DNA from: Nostoc sp. TCL240-02 | GTDB lineage: Bacteria; Cyanobacteriota; Cyanobacteriia; Cyanobacteriales; Nostocaceae | Direction of reading: 5' to 3' | Assembly: GCF_013343235.1 (NCBI RefSeq) | Contig: NZ_CP040094.1 | Span: forward strand, 7,501-71,500 | Length of the DNA: 64,000 nucleotides | Shown: positions 54,823 to 64,000 of the stretch, piece after piece | Numbering within the stretch: the first letter of the stretch is position 1 | Layout of the letters: each line of letters begins with the position of its first letter | The notes under the pieces: model-generated | The model's database searches: none | Seen by the model: only the letters and a program-made list of their open reading frames with translations | What the model was told of the DNA's origin: nothing | Translations under genes and position numbers: made by a program

Positions 54823-56631
54823 GTGTCAGTGAAACAAGTCGTTACAGAGAACTCTATTATTAGTTCAGTATTTTCTACACAACAAATATTAACCAAGCCT
54901 ACAAGTATAATCTCTGGACTACGACCTCTGGCATTCGGCTTTGTTTTAGCAGCAGTATTATCTAATTATCAGCAGGTGATTGCCCAAACTCCAAATCCTG
55001 AGACCTTACCACCCGGTCGGTTAGAAGAAGTTCCGGTAACACCCTTACCCACTGATGTGTTGCCAAAGCCAACAGATAACAATCAATTAGTCCCTTTGCC
55101 AACAATACCAGATGAGTCAATTCCAAGTCAGGATAACTCGAATGCGAAATTTCGGGTAGAGCGGATTGAAGTTGTAGGTAGTACAGTTTTCAAACCAGAG
55201 CAATTTGCCGCGATTACCAATCCCTTTGTCGGCAAAGAAGTGACATTTGCAGAATTACTGCAAATCAAAGATGCGATCGCCAAGCTTTACATTGATAAGG
55301 GTTATGTGACTACAGGGGCATTGATTCCACCGCAGACACTAGAAGCAGGAACAGTAAAGATTCAGGTAATCGAAGGCAGTCTGGAAGAAATCAAAATCAT
55401 TGGTAACAGACGATTACGTAGTCAATACATTCGCTCCCGCATCCAACTTGGTGCTGGCAAACCCCTAAACGTACCACGCCTCCTAGAAAAACTACAACTA
55501 CTCCGTCTCGATCCACGGATTCAAAACCTATCAGCCGAATTGCAAACAGGCGTGCATCCGGGAAGCAATATATTGCAAGTTGAGGTAGAAGAAGCAGACA
55601 CTTTTAAACTGACGGCAAGCCTAGATAATGGGCGATCGCCTAGTGTGGGTAGTTTTCGTCGGGGAGTGGATCTGCAAGAAGCCAATTTATTAGGTTTGGG
55701 CGATACTCTAAGTGTGGGATACGCCAATACTGATGGTAGTAATAGCATTAATGCCAATTACACACTACCGATTAATGCCCACAACGGCACTATATCCTTT
55801 GGCTTTAACCAGGGATGGAACCACGTTATTGAAGAACCATTCAGTGTCCTTGATATCCAGTCAGATTCCCAATCTTATGAATTAGGATATCGGCAACCAC
55901 TAGTGCAAAAATCAACCCAAGAGTTGGCAGTTGGGGTGTCATTTTCGCGCCAATCAAGCCAAACTGAGTTGGGTATTGATAATATTGGGCCGTTTCGCCT
56001 CTCACCAGGTGCAGATGAGAACGGAAAAACGAATATTTCGGCTGTGCGCTTTTTTCAAGAATATACCCAGCGAAGTAACCAGTATGTGTTTGCGGCGCGA
56101 TGGCAATTGAGTTTTGGGGTAGATTGGTTTGATGCCAATGTCAGTGAGAATGAACCAGATAGCCGCTTTTTCGCATGGCGGGGACAGGCGCAGTGGGTAC
56201 GACAATTAGCACCAGACACATTATTTTTAGTTAGGGGCGATTTCCAATTAGCGGCAGATTCTTTAGTGCCTTTAGAGCAATTTGGTCTTGGTGGACAACT
56301 AAGTGTCCGGGGCTATCGTCAAGACGCATTACTTACAGATAATGGTCTGTTGTTTTCGGCAGAATTTCGAGTCCCCATTGTCCGCGCCAATAAAATTGAC
56401 GGGGTACTGCAACTTACACCCTTCATTGATGTGGGTAAAGGTTGGAACGTCAACGGCGAAAATCCATCGCCAAGTACCCTTGTCAGTACTGGGTTGGGGC
56501 TATTGTGGAAACAGGGTGATGACTTATCGGCTCGCCTAGATTGGGGCATTCCTTTAATCTCGGTGGATGGTGAAAAGCGATCGCTCCAAGAAAATGGCTT
56601 GTACTTCTCACTCCGCTATTCCCCATTTTGA
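54823..56631 (+). CDS. Two-partner secretion outer-membrane transporter (TpsB; ShlB/FhaC/HecB family)
   Basis: The 602-residue protein has a long N-terminus with a hydrophobic segment ([20 protein letters not shown]) as signal peptide. A Pro-rich linker follows, then a POTRA domain ([40 protein letters not shown]) and a 16-strand barrel ending [10 protein letters not shown] with the terminal Phe of outer-membrane proteins. The barrel has the VRGD/F-like [13 protein letters not shown] motif. TpsB proteins export large beta-helical TpsA partners. GTG 54823 is preceded by AAGGAGAAGG. A truncated TpsA gene follows directly. Confidence 0.92.
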   Translation: MSVKQVVTENSIISSVFSTQQILTKPTSIISGLRPLAFGFVLAAVLSNYQQVIAQTPNPETLPPGRLEEVPVTPLPTDVLPKPTDNNQLVPLPTIPDESIPSQDNSNAKFRVERIEVVGSTVFKPEQFAAITNPFVGKEVTFAELLQIKDAIAKLYIDKGYVTTGALIPPQTLEAGTVKIQVIEGSLEEIKIIGNRRLRSQYIRSRIQLGAGKPLNVPRLLEKLQLLRLDPRIQNLSAELQTGVHPGSNILQVEVEEADTFKLTASLDNGRSPSVGSFRRGVDLQEANLLGLGDTLSVGYANTDGSNSINANYTLPINAHNGTISFGFNQGWNHVIEEPFSVLDIQSDSQSYELGYRQPLVQKSTQELAVGVSFSRQSSQTELGIDNIGPFRLSPGADENGKTNISAVRFFQEYTQRSNQYVFAARWQLSFGVDWFDANVSENEPDSRFFAWRGQAQWVRQLAPDTLFLVRGDFQLAADSLVPLEQFGLGGQLSVRGYRQDALLTDNGLLFSAEFRVPIVRANKIDGVLQLTPFIDVGKGWNVNGENPSPSTLVSTGLGLLWKQGDDLSARLDWGIPLISVDGEKRSLQENGLYFSLRYSPF

Positions 56632-56671
56632 GGCGATCGTTTCAAAACTATACTGTTTTGGGCAACCTAAA

Positions 56672-57061
56672 ATGCAAGGTATAAATAAAGGCTTGGCAAT
56701 GACAACGAACTCTATTTGGTTGGGTCTGTGCATTGGAATAGTGCCGTTGATGGTAATGCCTGTCAGTGCCCAGATAATTCCTGATAGCACTTTAAATACT
56801 ACTGTCTCTCAAAGTGGCGATAACTTTACCATCATTAACGGTAATCGAGTTGGCAACAATTTATTCCACAGCTTCAGCCAATTTTCAGTTCCTAGCAACG
56901 GCTCGGCTTTTTTCAACAATGCCGCAGATATCCAAAATATCTTCAGTCGCGTCACTGGAGGTAGTGTTTCCAACATTGATGGTTTAATTAAAGCCAATGG
57001 TGGCGCTAATCTATTTCTGCTCAATCCCAATTCTCCTGGATGTAATGATGCCGGATATTGA
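56672..57061 (+). pseudogene. TpsA exoprotein, N-terminal fragment (filamentous haemagglutinin-type TPS domain)
   Basis: The frame starts near ATG 56672 or 56699 with a signal peptide ending MPVSAQ. The TPS domain follows: [60 protein letters not shown] and [11 protein letters not shown]. In intact TpsA this continues GIIFG... for hundreds of residues. Here it switches at about 57030 into response-regulator sequence and stops at 57061. It should be the substrate of the TpsB just upstream but is too short to work. Confidence 0.85.
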
Positions 57062-58163
57062 TGGATTTGAAATTTGCCGCCGACTGAAAGCCAATTTTAT
57101 CACTAAGAATATTCCGGTCATTTTTATGACTGCTTTATGCGATGCCACAGACAAAGTAAAAGGACTAGAAATTGGTGCAGTTGATTACATTACCAAACCT
57201 TTTCAAAAAGAAGAAGTGATTGCTCGATTAAAGTTACATTTGAACATCTCCCATCTTACCCGTACCCTCGAACAAAGAGTTGAAGAACGCACCATAGAAT
57301 TAACTCAATCTCTACAAAAGTTACAAAATACCCAACTACAACTAATTCAAAGTGAGAAAATGTCTACCCTTGGACAACTGGTTGCAGGAATAGGTCATGA
57401 GATTAATAACCCAATTGGTTTTATTAGTGGAAGTTGCTCTCATATTGAAGAATATATGAATGATCTCCTGCGTTTGGTGAATCTCCAACACCAAAAGTTA
57501 CCACACCCAGACCCGGAAATTGAAGAACTCATTGAAGAAATTGACTTAGAGTATCTGGCTAAAGATTTACCAAAAATTATGGAATCAATGCACCAGGGAA
57601 TCGATCGTCTTAAGGATATTAGCCTCTCTCTAAGAACCTTTGCTCGATCCGATATTTTATCTCTAGTCGAGTTTCAGATTCATGAAGGAATTGATAGTAC
57701 CTTGATGCTCTTAAAACATCGACTCAAAGATCAAGGAGACCGCCCTACAATCGAGATTATTAAAAAATATGGGGTGCTACCTCTAATTACTTGCTATTCT
57801 GGTCAATTAAATCAAGTATTTATGAATTTAATAGCGAATGCTATAGATGCATTGGATGAATCAAATACAGGTCGGAATTTTGAGTATATTAAAGCTAAAC
57901 CTAACCGAATTACAATTACCACGTCCTTGAAAGAGCTAAATGTTGAGGTAAAGATTGCTGATAATGGAATTGGCATGAGCGAATCAGCCAAGCAAAAAAT
58001 ATTTGACCACTTATTTACTACGAAAAGTGTTGGTAAAGGTGCAGGATTAGGACTGGCGATCGCTCGAGAAATTATAGTGGAAAAACATGGTGGTTCAATC
58101 GAGTGTAACTCTTCTACAGAGCAAGGTACAGAATTTGTGATCTTAATTCCAGTTCGACAGTAA
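57030..58163 (+). pseudogene. Response regulator-histidine kinase hybrid, 5' end lost at the tpsA junction
   Basis: From the junction the sequence reads [20 protein letters not shown] (phospho-acceptor Asp), then VIFMTALCDATDKVKGLEIG and DYITKPFQKEEVIARL. This is a receiver domain lacking its first strand and acidic pair. A coiled coil (LEQRVEERTIELTQSLQKLQ) leads to a kinase with H-box GIGHEINNPIGFI, N-box NLIANAIDALDES, G1 IADNGIGM and G2 GKGAGLGLAIAREI. The kinase core looks intact to its stop, but there is no proper start or receiver N-terminus. Confidence 0.82.
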
Positions 58164-58183
58164 GCGGGAAAAACAAGTCATAT

Positions 58184-58493
58184 ATACTGAAGAACTAGAA
58201 CATGAAATACTCTCTCTTCGCCAGCAAAATTCCCAGTTACAGAAACAGTTAAGCTATTACACCAGTGAATTCAATGCAACTATCACTCAACTAGAATTGA
58301 ATGCTATGCAGGGCAACTTAATCAGGTGTTTATGAATATTCTGACGAATGCCATTGATGCTTTAGAACAAACAATAGACAATGAACTTCCACTTCCCAAC
58401 ATTACCATTCGTACCTCATTAATTGATTCTGAGTGGGTAAAAATTGCGATCACTGACACGGGGTGGGAATGCCAGAACATAAAGACAACATAA
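58184..58493 (+). pseudogene. Second histidine-kinase remnant
   Basis: A coiled coil (YTEELEHEILSLRQQNSQLQ) jumps, with a frame change near 58310, to QLNQVFMNILTNAIDALEQT (N-box) and VKIAITDTG. The G1 box is then frameshifted (TDTGWECQNIKTT, where TDTGIGMPEH is expected) and stops. Only ~100 scrambled codons remain. Confidence 0.7.
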
Positions 58494-58537
58494 CTAGCTC
58501 ATTGGGCTAGACTGAAGTAAGATGCTCACAATAGTCT

Positions 58538-59125
58538 ATGAACGCCACAACAACCACTTTGTCTTCTATACTCAAGTTGAAAATCGACTTGACTGATGAG
58601 CAATTTTTCCAGATGTGTCAGAAAAACCGCGACTATCGATTTGAGCGTACAGCATCAGGGGAAATATTAATTATGCCACCAATAGGTAGTGATACTGGCA
58701 ACCGCAACTTTGATATGGTTGTTGAGTTAGGAATCTGGAATAAACAGACTAAATTAGGCAAAGGTTTTGATTCTTCAACTGGCTTTACCCTACCCAATGG
58801 TGCAGAACGTTCTCCCGATGCTTCTTGGGTAAAAATTGAACGGTGGAATGCTTTAACCCCAGAACAACAAGAAAAATTCGCCCCTATTTGTCCTGATTTT
58901 GTTATAGAGTTGCGTTCTCGTACTGATTCGTTGAAAGAATTGCAGGAGAAAATGCAGGAATATATCGGAAATGGCGCTCAACTAGGATGGTTAATTGACC
59001 GGAAAAATAAGCGAGTAGAAATTTATCGTCCAGGTAAAGATGTAGACATATTAGACAATCCTACTAGTTTATCAGGAGAAAATGTCCTACCTGGATTTGT
59101 GTTGAATTTACAGCAAATTATCTAG
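58538..59125 (+). CDS. Uma2 family protein (PD-(D/E)XK-like)
   Basis: The 195-residue product shows LKIDLTDEQFFQMCQKNRDY, RTASGEILIMPPIGSDTGNR, FTLPNGAERSPDASWVKIER, FAPICPDFVIELRSRTDSLK (active-site type Asp/Glu with E-x-R), and GNGAQLGWLIDRKNKRVEIY. This is the second common Uma2 subfamily, with a different N-terminus from the two others in the window. Start ATG 58538. Function unproven. Confidence 0.9.
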   Translation: MNATTTTLSSILKLKIDLTDEQFFQMCQKNRDYRFERTASGEILIMPPIGSDTGNRNFDMVVELGIWNKQTKLGKGFDSSTGFTLPNGAERSPDASWVKIERWNALTPEQQEKFAPICPDFVIELRSRTDSLKELQEKMQEYIGNGAQLGWLIDRKNKRVEIYRPGKDVDILDNPTSLSGENVLPGFVLNLQQII

Positions 59126-59155
59126 CCTTATCGATTAGGATAAATATAACGACTT

Positions 59156-59703
59156 TCAAAGCGACTTTGTTCCCAAAGTGGTAGGTAGCAAAGCCTGTTT
59201 AGCAGGATTTAATTGAGCTTGCGAAAAAGATATTTTCCCATTTTCTATAATCCAAATAAATATTCGAGTTATTAAATCTGCTTTTAAACTATTCTCGTAT
59301 TCACAATTATTTATTCTTGCTACTTGTTTATCTAAGCAATCAATCGCATATTTAAAAGTCAAGTTTTTCCAGTCTGTGGGATTGTTCGGAATTTTTTCTT
59401 GCATATTTTTCCACTCAACTCTACGTAAAGTTCCTATAATATAGTCTATGCCTGTTATAGAGGAATCAGTGTTACGCACCAAATTTGCATAGGCTTGATA
59501 ATATGGTTTCAACAAAGAAGAAGCAATATTTTCTACATATATATGTAGCCAAAATTGGATGTTGTGAAGGTAAGGTGCTAAATCTCTGATATTATAAATT
59601 TCTTGAATCAGCCTCCGACCACTTGTGTAATTTGTTATTTTTGCTGGCAATTCATCTTCAGATATTTGAGACTTTTTTGAGTAATAGCTAATAACTTTTG
59701 GAA
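59156..59703 (-). pseudogene. Hypothetical gene beheaded by an IS4-type insertion
   Basis: The minus-strand frame reads VISYYSKKSQISEDELPAKI, then TNYTSGRRLIQEIYNIRDLA and LHNIQFWLHIYVENIASSLL, and ends at 59156. It stays open right up to the terminal repeat of the insertion element at 59704 and has no start codon of its own other than a TTG at 59650. The rest of the gene is not seen on the other side. It has charged helical segments; no family is recognised. Confidence 0.55.
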
Positions 59704-60884
59704 CAGAAGTGTTGAATGTTAAGAAAAATCCGATAAAAATAGCCCAAAATATGGTAGTTTTGGGCTAAGGCTTAAAATATATTAGTTTGATTGTGATTAT
59801 AAATTCATTTCCCAAAATTGTCAAAGATATACTGAAAAGCCTGCCAAAAAACGATTATCCAGTATTGAACAGTCGTCTGTTTTTTGAGTGCTGGCTATCC
59901 TATGCCCTGGATAACAGCTTAACAAGTATGCGAGATTTGTTTAACAGATTAAATAACAATTGTTTTGAGGTAGATATTTCTACTTTCTCTAAAGCAAATT
60001 TACATCGAAGCCAAAAACCTTTTCAAGAGATTTACCAAAAATTAAATGAATTAGTACAGAAGGAAGTTCAAAAAAAGTTACACAATAAATATGCAATTTG
60101 TCCAATAGATTCAACAATTATTACTCTCACAAGTAAATTGTTATGGGTACTAGGTCATCATCAAGTCAAGCTGTTTAGTTCCTTAAATCTCTCCACAGGA
60201 AGCCCAGAAGATAACTTCATCAATTTTGGACATGACCATGATTATAAATTTGGTTCCAAAATGATGTCTAGTCTCCCAATAAATGCTGTTGGAGTAATGG
60301 ATAGGGGTTTTGCTGGATTAAAATTTATCCAAGAATTAGTACAAGAAAACAAATATTTTGTTTTGCGGATAAAAAACAATTGGAAACTAGAATTTGATGG
60401 CTCAAATGGATTGGTCAAAGTTGGTGCATCTGATGATGCTCAAGCTTATAGAGTAATTAATTTCTGTGATTTAGAGACAAAAACCGAGTTTCGCTTAGTG
60501 ACTAATTTACCAGAGTCGGGAGATGCAGCTGTTCATGATGATGAAATTAGGGATATTTATCGATTACGTTGGGGAGTTGAATTGTTGTGGAAGTTTTTAA
60601 AGATGCACTTAAAACTTGACAAACTCATTACCAAAAACGTCAATGGTATTACCATACAAATTTACGTGAGCTTGATAGCCTATCTGATTTTACAGCTTTT
60701 ATCTATTCCCGAACAATGGGGACATACACTATTAGATAAATTCCGCTATCTTCAATCTTGTATGTGTCAGAAAATCAGCTATGTTCATTGGTTTGAGGAG
60801 ATGATGTTTTGCTGACTAATTTAAGCTTTTGAGACTTAGTGTAACTAATAATGTAAAGTTTTGTATCAGCATTCAACATTTCTG
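59704..60884 (+). mobile_element. IS4-family insertion sequence (~1.18 kb)
   Basis: Imperfect terminal inverted repeats CAGAAGTGTTGAATG (left) and CAGAAATGTTGAATG (right, reversed, ending 60884) enclose one transposase gene. No direct repeat flanks it, so adjoining DNA was probably deleted after insertion. Confidence 0.75.
59787..60815 (+). CDS. IS4-family transposase
   Basis: The 342-residue DDE transposase contains YAICPIDSTIITLTSKLLWV (first Asp), INAVGVMDRGFAGLKFIQEL (second Asp) and RDIYRLRWGVELLWKFLKMH (the Y-(2)-R-(3)-E-(6)-K signature). It starts at TTG 59787 or GTG 59793. The open frame is intact. Confidence 0.9.
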   Translation: MIVIINSFPKIVKDILKSLPKNDYPVLNSRLFFECWLSYALDNSLTSMRDLFNRLNNNCFEVDISTFSKANLHRSQKPFQEIYQKLNELVQKEVQKKLHNKYAICPIDSTIITLTSKLLWVLGHHQVKLFSSLNLSTGSPEDNFINFGHDHDYKFGSKMMSSLPINAVGVMDRGFAGLKFIQELVQENKYFVLRIKNNWKLEFDGSNGLVKVGASDDAQAYRVINFCDLETKTEFRLVTNLPESGDAAVHDDEIRDIYRLRWGVELLWKFLKMHLKLDKLITKNVNGITIQIYVSLIAYLILQLLSIPEQWGHTLLDKFRYLQSCMCQKISYVHWFEEMMFC

Positions 60885-61747
60885 CTTGCTGCCATGAATT
60901 AAATGTAACTTTAAAATGTTGCTACTGAAATCTATTTCAGAATTACCCTCTCCAAAAGCGTTGGGTAGATTACATGCGATCGCTACTTTTTTTTTCACAA
61001 CAACTAAGCGACAATCTTTCCTCGTAGTATCCATGTAATATTTTTTTAATTTACTCTGGAATAGTCATCAGATAATCTACCTGCTAGTATGAAATCGCTA
61101 TGCCTTATTTTGTTTATGTAATTAGCAATTTATCAAGCAAGGTCGAATAGTATAGTGATTTTGAATACTATAATGAAACCATTCATCTTAAATGGAAAGG
61201 ATTGAGCGAATAGAATAAGACTGTTGGCGAATTAATTTATTTAACTTCAGTCCTTTGAAACACACTTGAGCTATTAGCCTACGATTTCTTGCAGACCTCA
61301 CCAAGGTTTTAGGACTAGGGATTTTATGAATTGACCAACAGCCTCAGACAATAGAGCCTCCGGCACGCTGACGCACTGAGCGAAGCTATGCCGTTGGCGC
61401 AGCGTCTCGTTCGCGTTAGCGTCTCTGAAAGAGAAGAGAAGGCTTTACGCTACTACACAAACGAAGTCTGCATACGCAAAAATCATGAAAAACTAGCTCG
61501 CATTCGCGTAGCATTCTCTTAACACACTCTGTCATATAGAAGGAAAGGTGGTAAAGTCTCATGTAGCCGTGATAATGCCCTGCCTTGATAGGCAAAGGGA
61601 GGACATTATACCAATTTAAAAAATGATTGCGAGAGATAGATTACCAAAAAGCTTATCTACTAACTTTTTTACAATCCAAAATCTCAAATTTCAAATCCAA
61701 AATGGTATTAGACAAGGCTGGGACTAATAAAAAAACTACTAAAACTA
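60885..61747. other. Non-coding region with dispersed repeats
   Basis: About 860 bases. Near 61350-61450 is a patch built from GCTATGCCGTTGGCGCAGCG and GTTCGCGTTAGCGTCTC units, a repeat style common in Nostoc spacers. A/T-rich DNA and CAAAATC repeats fill the rest. No gene was seen. Confidence 0.45.
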
Positions 61748-62680
61748 CTAATTCAGCAAAGGCAAAAATTGGCGAATTAACCCAATTGTTACTGCCGGCA
61801 ATTCCAACTGTGGTGTTAACCCCACATCTTCTAACTCTTGAAAAAATCTGATTGCTTGGGGATTAATTTCGGCAAGGCGGCGACCAATTGAAGGCCCTGT
61901 AAATTCTGACTTTTGTCCCCAAATAATGGCGGTGGGAGTTGTTAATTCTTGAATGTAAAGGGATAAATCAAAGCATAAATCGCCACGGACAAAGGACAGT
62001 GCTGCATATTCAGCATTGGGCTGCTGGGCGGATTGCAAATAAGCATCTACAATTTCTTGGTACACTCGATTAGACTTAGCAAATTGCCGTTGCTCCAAGA
62101 AACTGCGAATACCCCCACTGGTGGCTACCCCTGTGCTGTAAATTAAACGGTCAACAACAGGAACACTGATTAACTGGGCAAAAAAACTACGCGAGTAGTC
62201 TTCGCCAAAGTCGGAAAGTCCGGCGGGGGTGGTGAGAATTAAAGCCTTGAATAAATCAGGATTAGCTGCTGCTACTCGAATTGTAAATGCTGCGGTCAAA
62301 GAAGAAGCGATCGCAGTTACAGGACCAGTACAAGTCTGCTGTAAAAACTCCCGAATCGTGGTTAAATAATCCTCAATATTATAATTCCGTGCCGGATGCT
62401 CAGACCGACCCCAACCGATCAGATCGGGTGCAATGACCCGATATTCGGCGGCAAAAGCCGGATAAACCTTTGACCACTCATAAGCAGAAGATCCACCACC
62501 AAAGCCATGCAAGAACACCAAAGTTTCTTGATCGTCTTTAGCAGTTACATTATTCTGCCAAGGCGCTCCATCAGCAGAATAATACACCATTCTACCTAGT
62601 GAGGTATTTATAGAGCGTTGGTCAAATCCTTGTGGTTGAAACATAAATATTTTTTGTTGACTGTAGTCATTTGTTGGCAT
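61748..62680 (-). CDS. Alpha/beta-fold hydrolase
   Basis: The 310-residue product has the oxyanion-hole motif VFLHGFGGGSSAYEW and RVIAPDLIGWGRSEHPARNY. The nucleophile elbow is TAIASSLTAAF, with small residues but Ala and Thr where G-x-S-x-G is usual. A C-terminal region TPTAIIWGQKSEFTGPSIGR carries a likely acidic residue. The usual catalytic His near the end (F-x-x-x-H/GH) is not obvious: LEDVGLTPQLELP stands where VGHxPxxE is expected. It may be a weak or non-classical hydrolase. Starts at ATG 62680 or ATG 62644. Confidence 0.85.
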   Translation of the reverse strand: MPTNDYSQQKIFMFQPQGFDQRSINTSLGRMVYYSADGAPWQNNVTAKDDQETLVFLHGFGGGSSAYEWSKVYPAFAAEYRVIAPDLIGWGRSEHPARNYNIEDYLTTIREFLQQTCTGPVTAIASSLTAAFTIRVAAANPDLFKALILTTPAGLSDFGEDYSRSFFAQLISVPVVDRLIYSTGVATSGGIRSFLEQRQFAKSNRVYQEIVDAYLQSAQQPNAEYAALSFVRGDLCFDLSLYIQELTTPTAIIWGQKSEFTGPSIGRRLAEINPQAIRFFQELEDVGLTPQLELPAVTIGLIRQFLPLLN

Positions 62681-63131
62681 AAGTGAAAGTAGTAATACGG
62701 GTACACGCAGAGAGAATTTTGATCCTGTCTTTGCGTCCCCAAGTCTTTTTAGTTACACTGGATGCTTACGTGTTTAGTTCAAACTTCCACTCATTGTTAT
62801 TATCAGCGAATCAATTGCTCTAAAACTTCTCACCACCGTCAGATTAAGCAGATGTAAAATTACTGGATTACTTGTAAAGATTTGGTGATTTTTTTCACAA
62901 TAAAAAGGAAATTAACCTTGAAATTACTGTTTTACAAGGTTTTTTATGGTAGCGAGTATTACTACAGCCTGAATCCAGCATAAGTTTTTATGGTAATCTA
63001 TCAGAAAACTCATAAATAATTTTGAGCGTTAAAAACAGTTGAAACGCTCATTATAATAGGCCATTTATTCTACTTTTGTATGTAAGATAAATTGCTTTTG
63101 ATGTATAACCAATCTAATTATTATCTAAGTA
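62681..63131. other. Intergenic region, nothing recognised
   Basis: About 450 A/T-rich bases between divergent genes; no repeat or hairpin of note was seen. Confidence 0.4.
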
Positions 63132-63734
63132 ATGGTAAGGCGGGATGTCATGGTAAAGCAGGCTACTCTTCAATCAAATAAACTACCAACGATTGAAGAC
63201 GCTGAATTTGCGCTTGACAAGTTTAATATACAAAATGAAATTAAAGCTTCAGCTTGCAGGGATCAGGTCGAGTCAGGCATTGATGCTGCCAGAATTACTG
63301 TACCCGCTTGTATCTTTTTAGACTTAGAAGAGTTGAAGTGTTTTGAACCAGTAGAGCGCCAGTATGAACGCTGGGGAGTAATTTTTCACAATTCTCTAGC
63401 AATACAACCATCAAATCCAGCATTTCCAGCCTATTCAGGGCTAACAGTTTTAATGGGAGCGCCTAAAAGTGGATTTTTAGAAGCTACTTTCTTGCGTCCG
63501 GTTAACTCGGTTAGCGCCTTTGTCACTAGTTCGCAACGGCTAGTACTTTCCGCCTATGATCGCGATCGCCAACTGCTTGGTCAAACTGCACTACCAGGCT
63601 CTAATCTTGCCAATTCAGACTCAGCAATTTCCCCCAATACCTTATTATTTATAAATGTGAATAACATCTATAGCGTTACCTTCTGTGCTTTTGATGGTCA
63701 ATTCACCATTGATAACTTTCGTTTTTGCCTTTAA
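63132..63734 (+). CDS. Conserved hypothetical protein with C-terminal beta-sandwich
   Basis: The 200-residue product has no signal peptide. Residues ~60-200 look like a jelly-roll or beta-sandwich: GVIFHNSLAIQPSNPAFPAY, TFLRPVNSVSAFVTSSQRLV, LSAYDRDRQLLGQTALPG, ending FDGQFTIDNFRFCL. The pattern 'set apart a prominent change, then A-Y-D-x-x-G/R-x-L-L-G ... I-D-N-F/L-x-F' resembles domains of PEP-CTERM and other surface proteins. ATG 63150 (MVKQATLQSN) is an alternative start. Function unknown. Confidence 0.65.
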   Translation: MVRRDVMVKQATLQSNKLPTIEDAEFALDKFNIQNEIKASACRDQVESGIDAARITVPACIFLDLEELKCFEPVERQYERWGVIFHNSLAIQPSNPAFPAYSGLTVLMGAPKSGFLEATFLRPVNSVSAFVTSSQRLVLSAYDRDRQLLGQTALPGSNLANSDSAISPNTLLFINVNNIYSVTFCAFDGQFTIDNFRFCL

Positions 63735-63913
63735 AAAGCCTTTATGCCCTTGCTCTAAGCCATCTAAAATGGTATCTTTATTTCCGCCGTGCTGTACTAG
63801 TCTACTATCAGTCGATGCAAAGCAGGCATCTTGTGGTTTGGGTCTTCACCTTTTCTTCATTCCCTAGTAAAACTTATACAATAGGTAATTTCGTAATCAA
63901 GTAGGTAAACACT

Positions 63914-64000
63914 GTGGCACAGGCTTCGTCTTCTTGGCAGCAATTGATCAACCAAATCCTCAACTGGAAATGGTCGCATCCATTGTTCAAGACAAAAGGA
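63914..64000 (+). CDS. Start of an unidentified gene (cut by window edge)
   Basis: From GTG 63914 the frame reads MAQASSSWQQLINQILNWKW, then SHPLFKTKG, and is open to the window end. The Trp-rich amphipathic start could precede a membrane segment. Too short to identify. Confidence 0.4.
   Translation, partial: MAQASSSWQQLINQILNWKWSHPLFKTKG

Noticed and set aside
61627..61851. Plus-strand 74-codon frame
   Set aside because: Half of it is antisense to the alpha/beta hydrolase and the rest is A/T-rich repeat-like spacer; no ribosome-binding site.

Overview
The window looks like chromosomal DNA of a filamentous, probably heterocyst-forming cyanobacterium (Nostoc/Anabaena type). The evidence is petL (cytochrome b6f subunit), a carboxysomal-type beta carbonic anhydrase, many HIP1 octamers (GCGATCGC), heptameric STRR repeats of the CCCCAAT/GCCCAAT kind in intergenic spaces, and families typical of the group (Uma2, DUF1822, DUF928, CHASE2, two-partner secretion). 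Moderate-to-low G+C fits. No rRNA, CRISPR array or replication origin was seen.

Layout. 1-9.5 kb: a polysaccharide chain-length/tyrosine-kinase protein cut by the window edge, a SpoIID-like protein, two conserved proteins of unknown role, tRNA-Gln, a WecG/TagA glycosyltransferase, tRNA-Leu(CAA), an FMN-dependent lactate-oxidase-like enzyme and an M48 peptidase. 9.8-25.2 kb: housekeeping and metabolism (murA, tRNA-Leu(CAG), SpoU-type rRNA methyltransferase, GST, CmcJ-like protein, tyrosine phenol-lyase-like enzyme, Nudix, aroB, petL, bioB, GNAT, SMI1/KNR4, SelO). 25.5-27.8 kb: a TIR-SLOG gene split by an IS630-type element; removing the element and one TA restores an uninterrupted 397-codon frame. 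28-42.2 kb: histidine phosphatase, ABC exporter, CDP-diacylglycerol pyrophosphatase, PRC-barrel protein, smc, ccaA, BON lipoprotein, RNase D-like exonuclease and a TPR lipoprotein. 42.2-47.2 kb: a scrapyard of Uma2 fragments, two group II intron remnants, a MITE-like palindrome, an IS982 remnant, a second identical IS630 copy, an IS701 element and a desaturase fragment, with a ferredoxin and a 59-residue gene surviving between them. 47.6-58.5 kb: DUF1822, CHAT-CHASE2, DUF928, AI-2E-type permease, Uma2, a TpsB outer-membrane transporter, and a TpsA exoprotein truncated and joined to a response-regulator/histidine-kinase gene. 58.5-64 kb: Uma2, an IS4-type insertion that beheads a hypothetical gene, an alpha/beta hydrolase, a secreted-type beta-sandwich protein and the start of a further gene.

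How the parts fit together. Most genes are single transcription units separated by strong hairpins, as is usual in Nostocales. Two groups look like functional modules. The first is the (now broken) single-gene TIR-SLOG protein, whose domain pair is that of NAD-based antiphage immunity. The second is the DUF1822 / CHAT-CHASE2 / DUF928 / TpsB / TpsA neighbourhood, which suggests a membrane-bound caspase-like protease with a periplasmic sensor linked to two-partner secretion. Neither function has been shown from sequence alone. Mobile elements have broken or rearranged at least five genes here.
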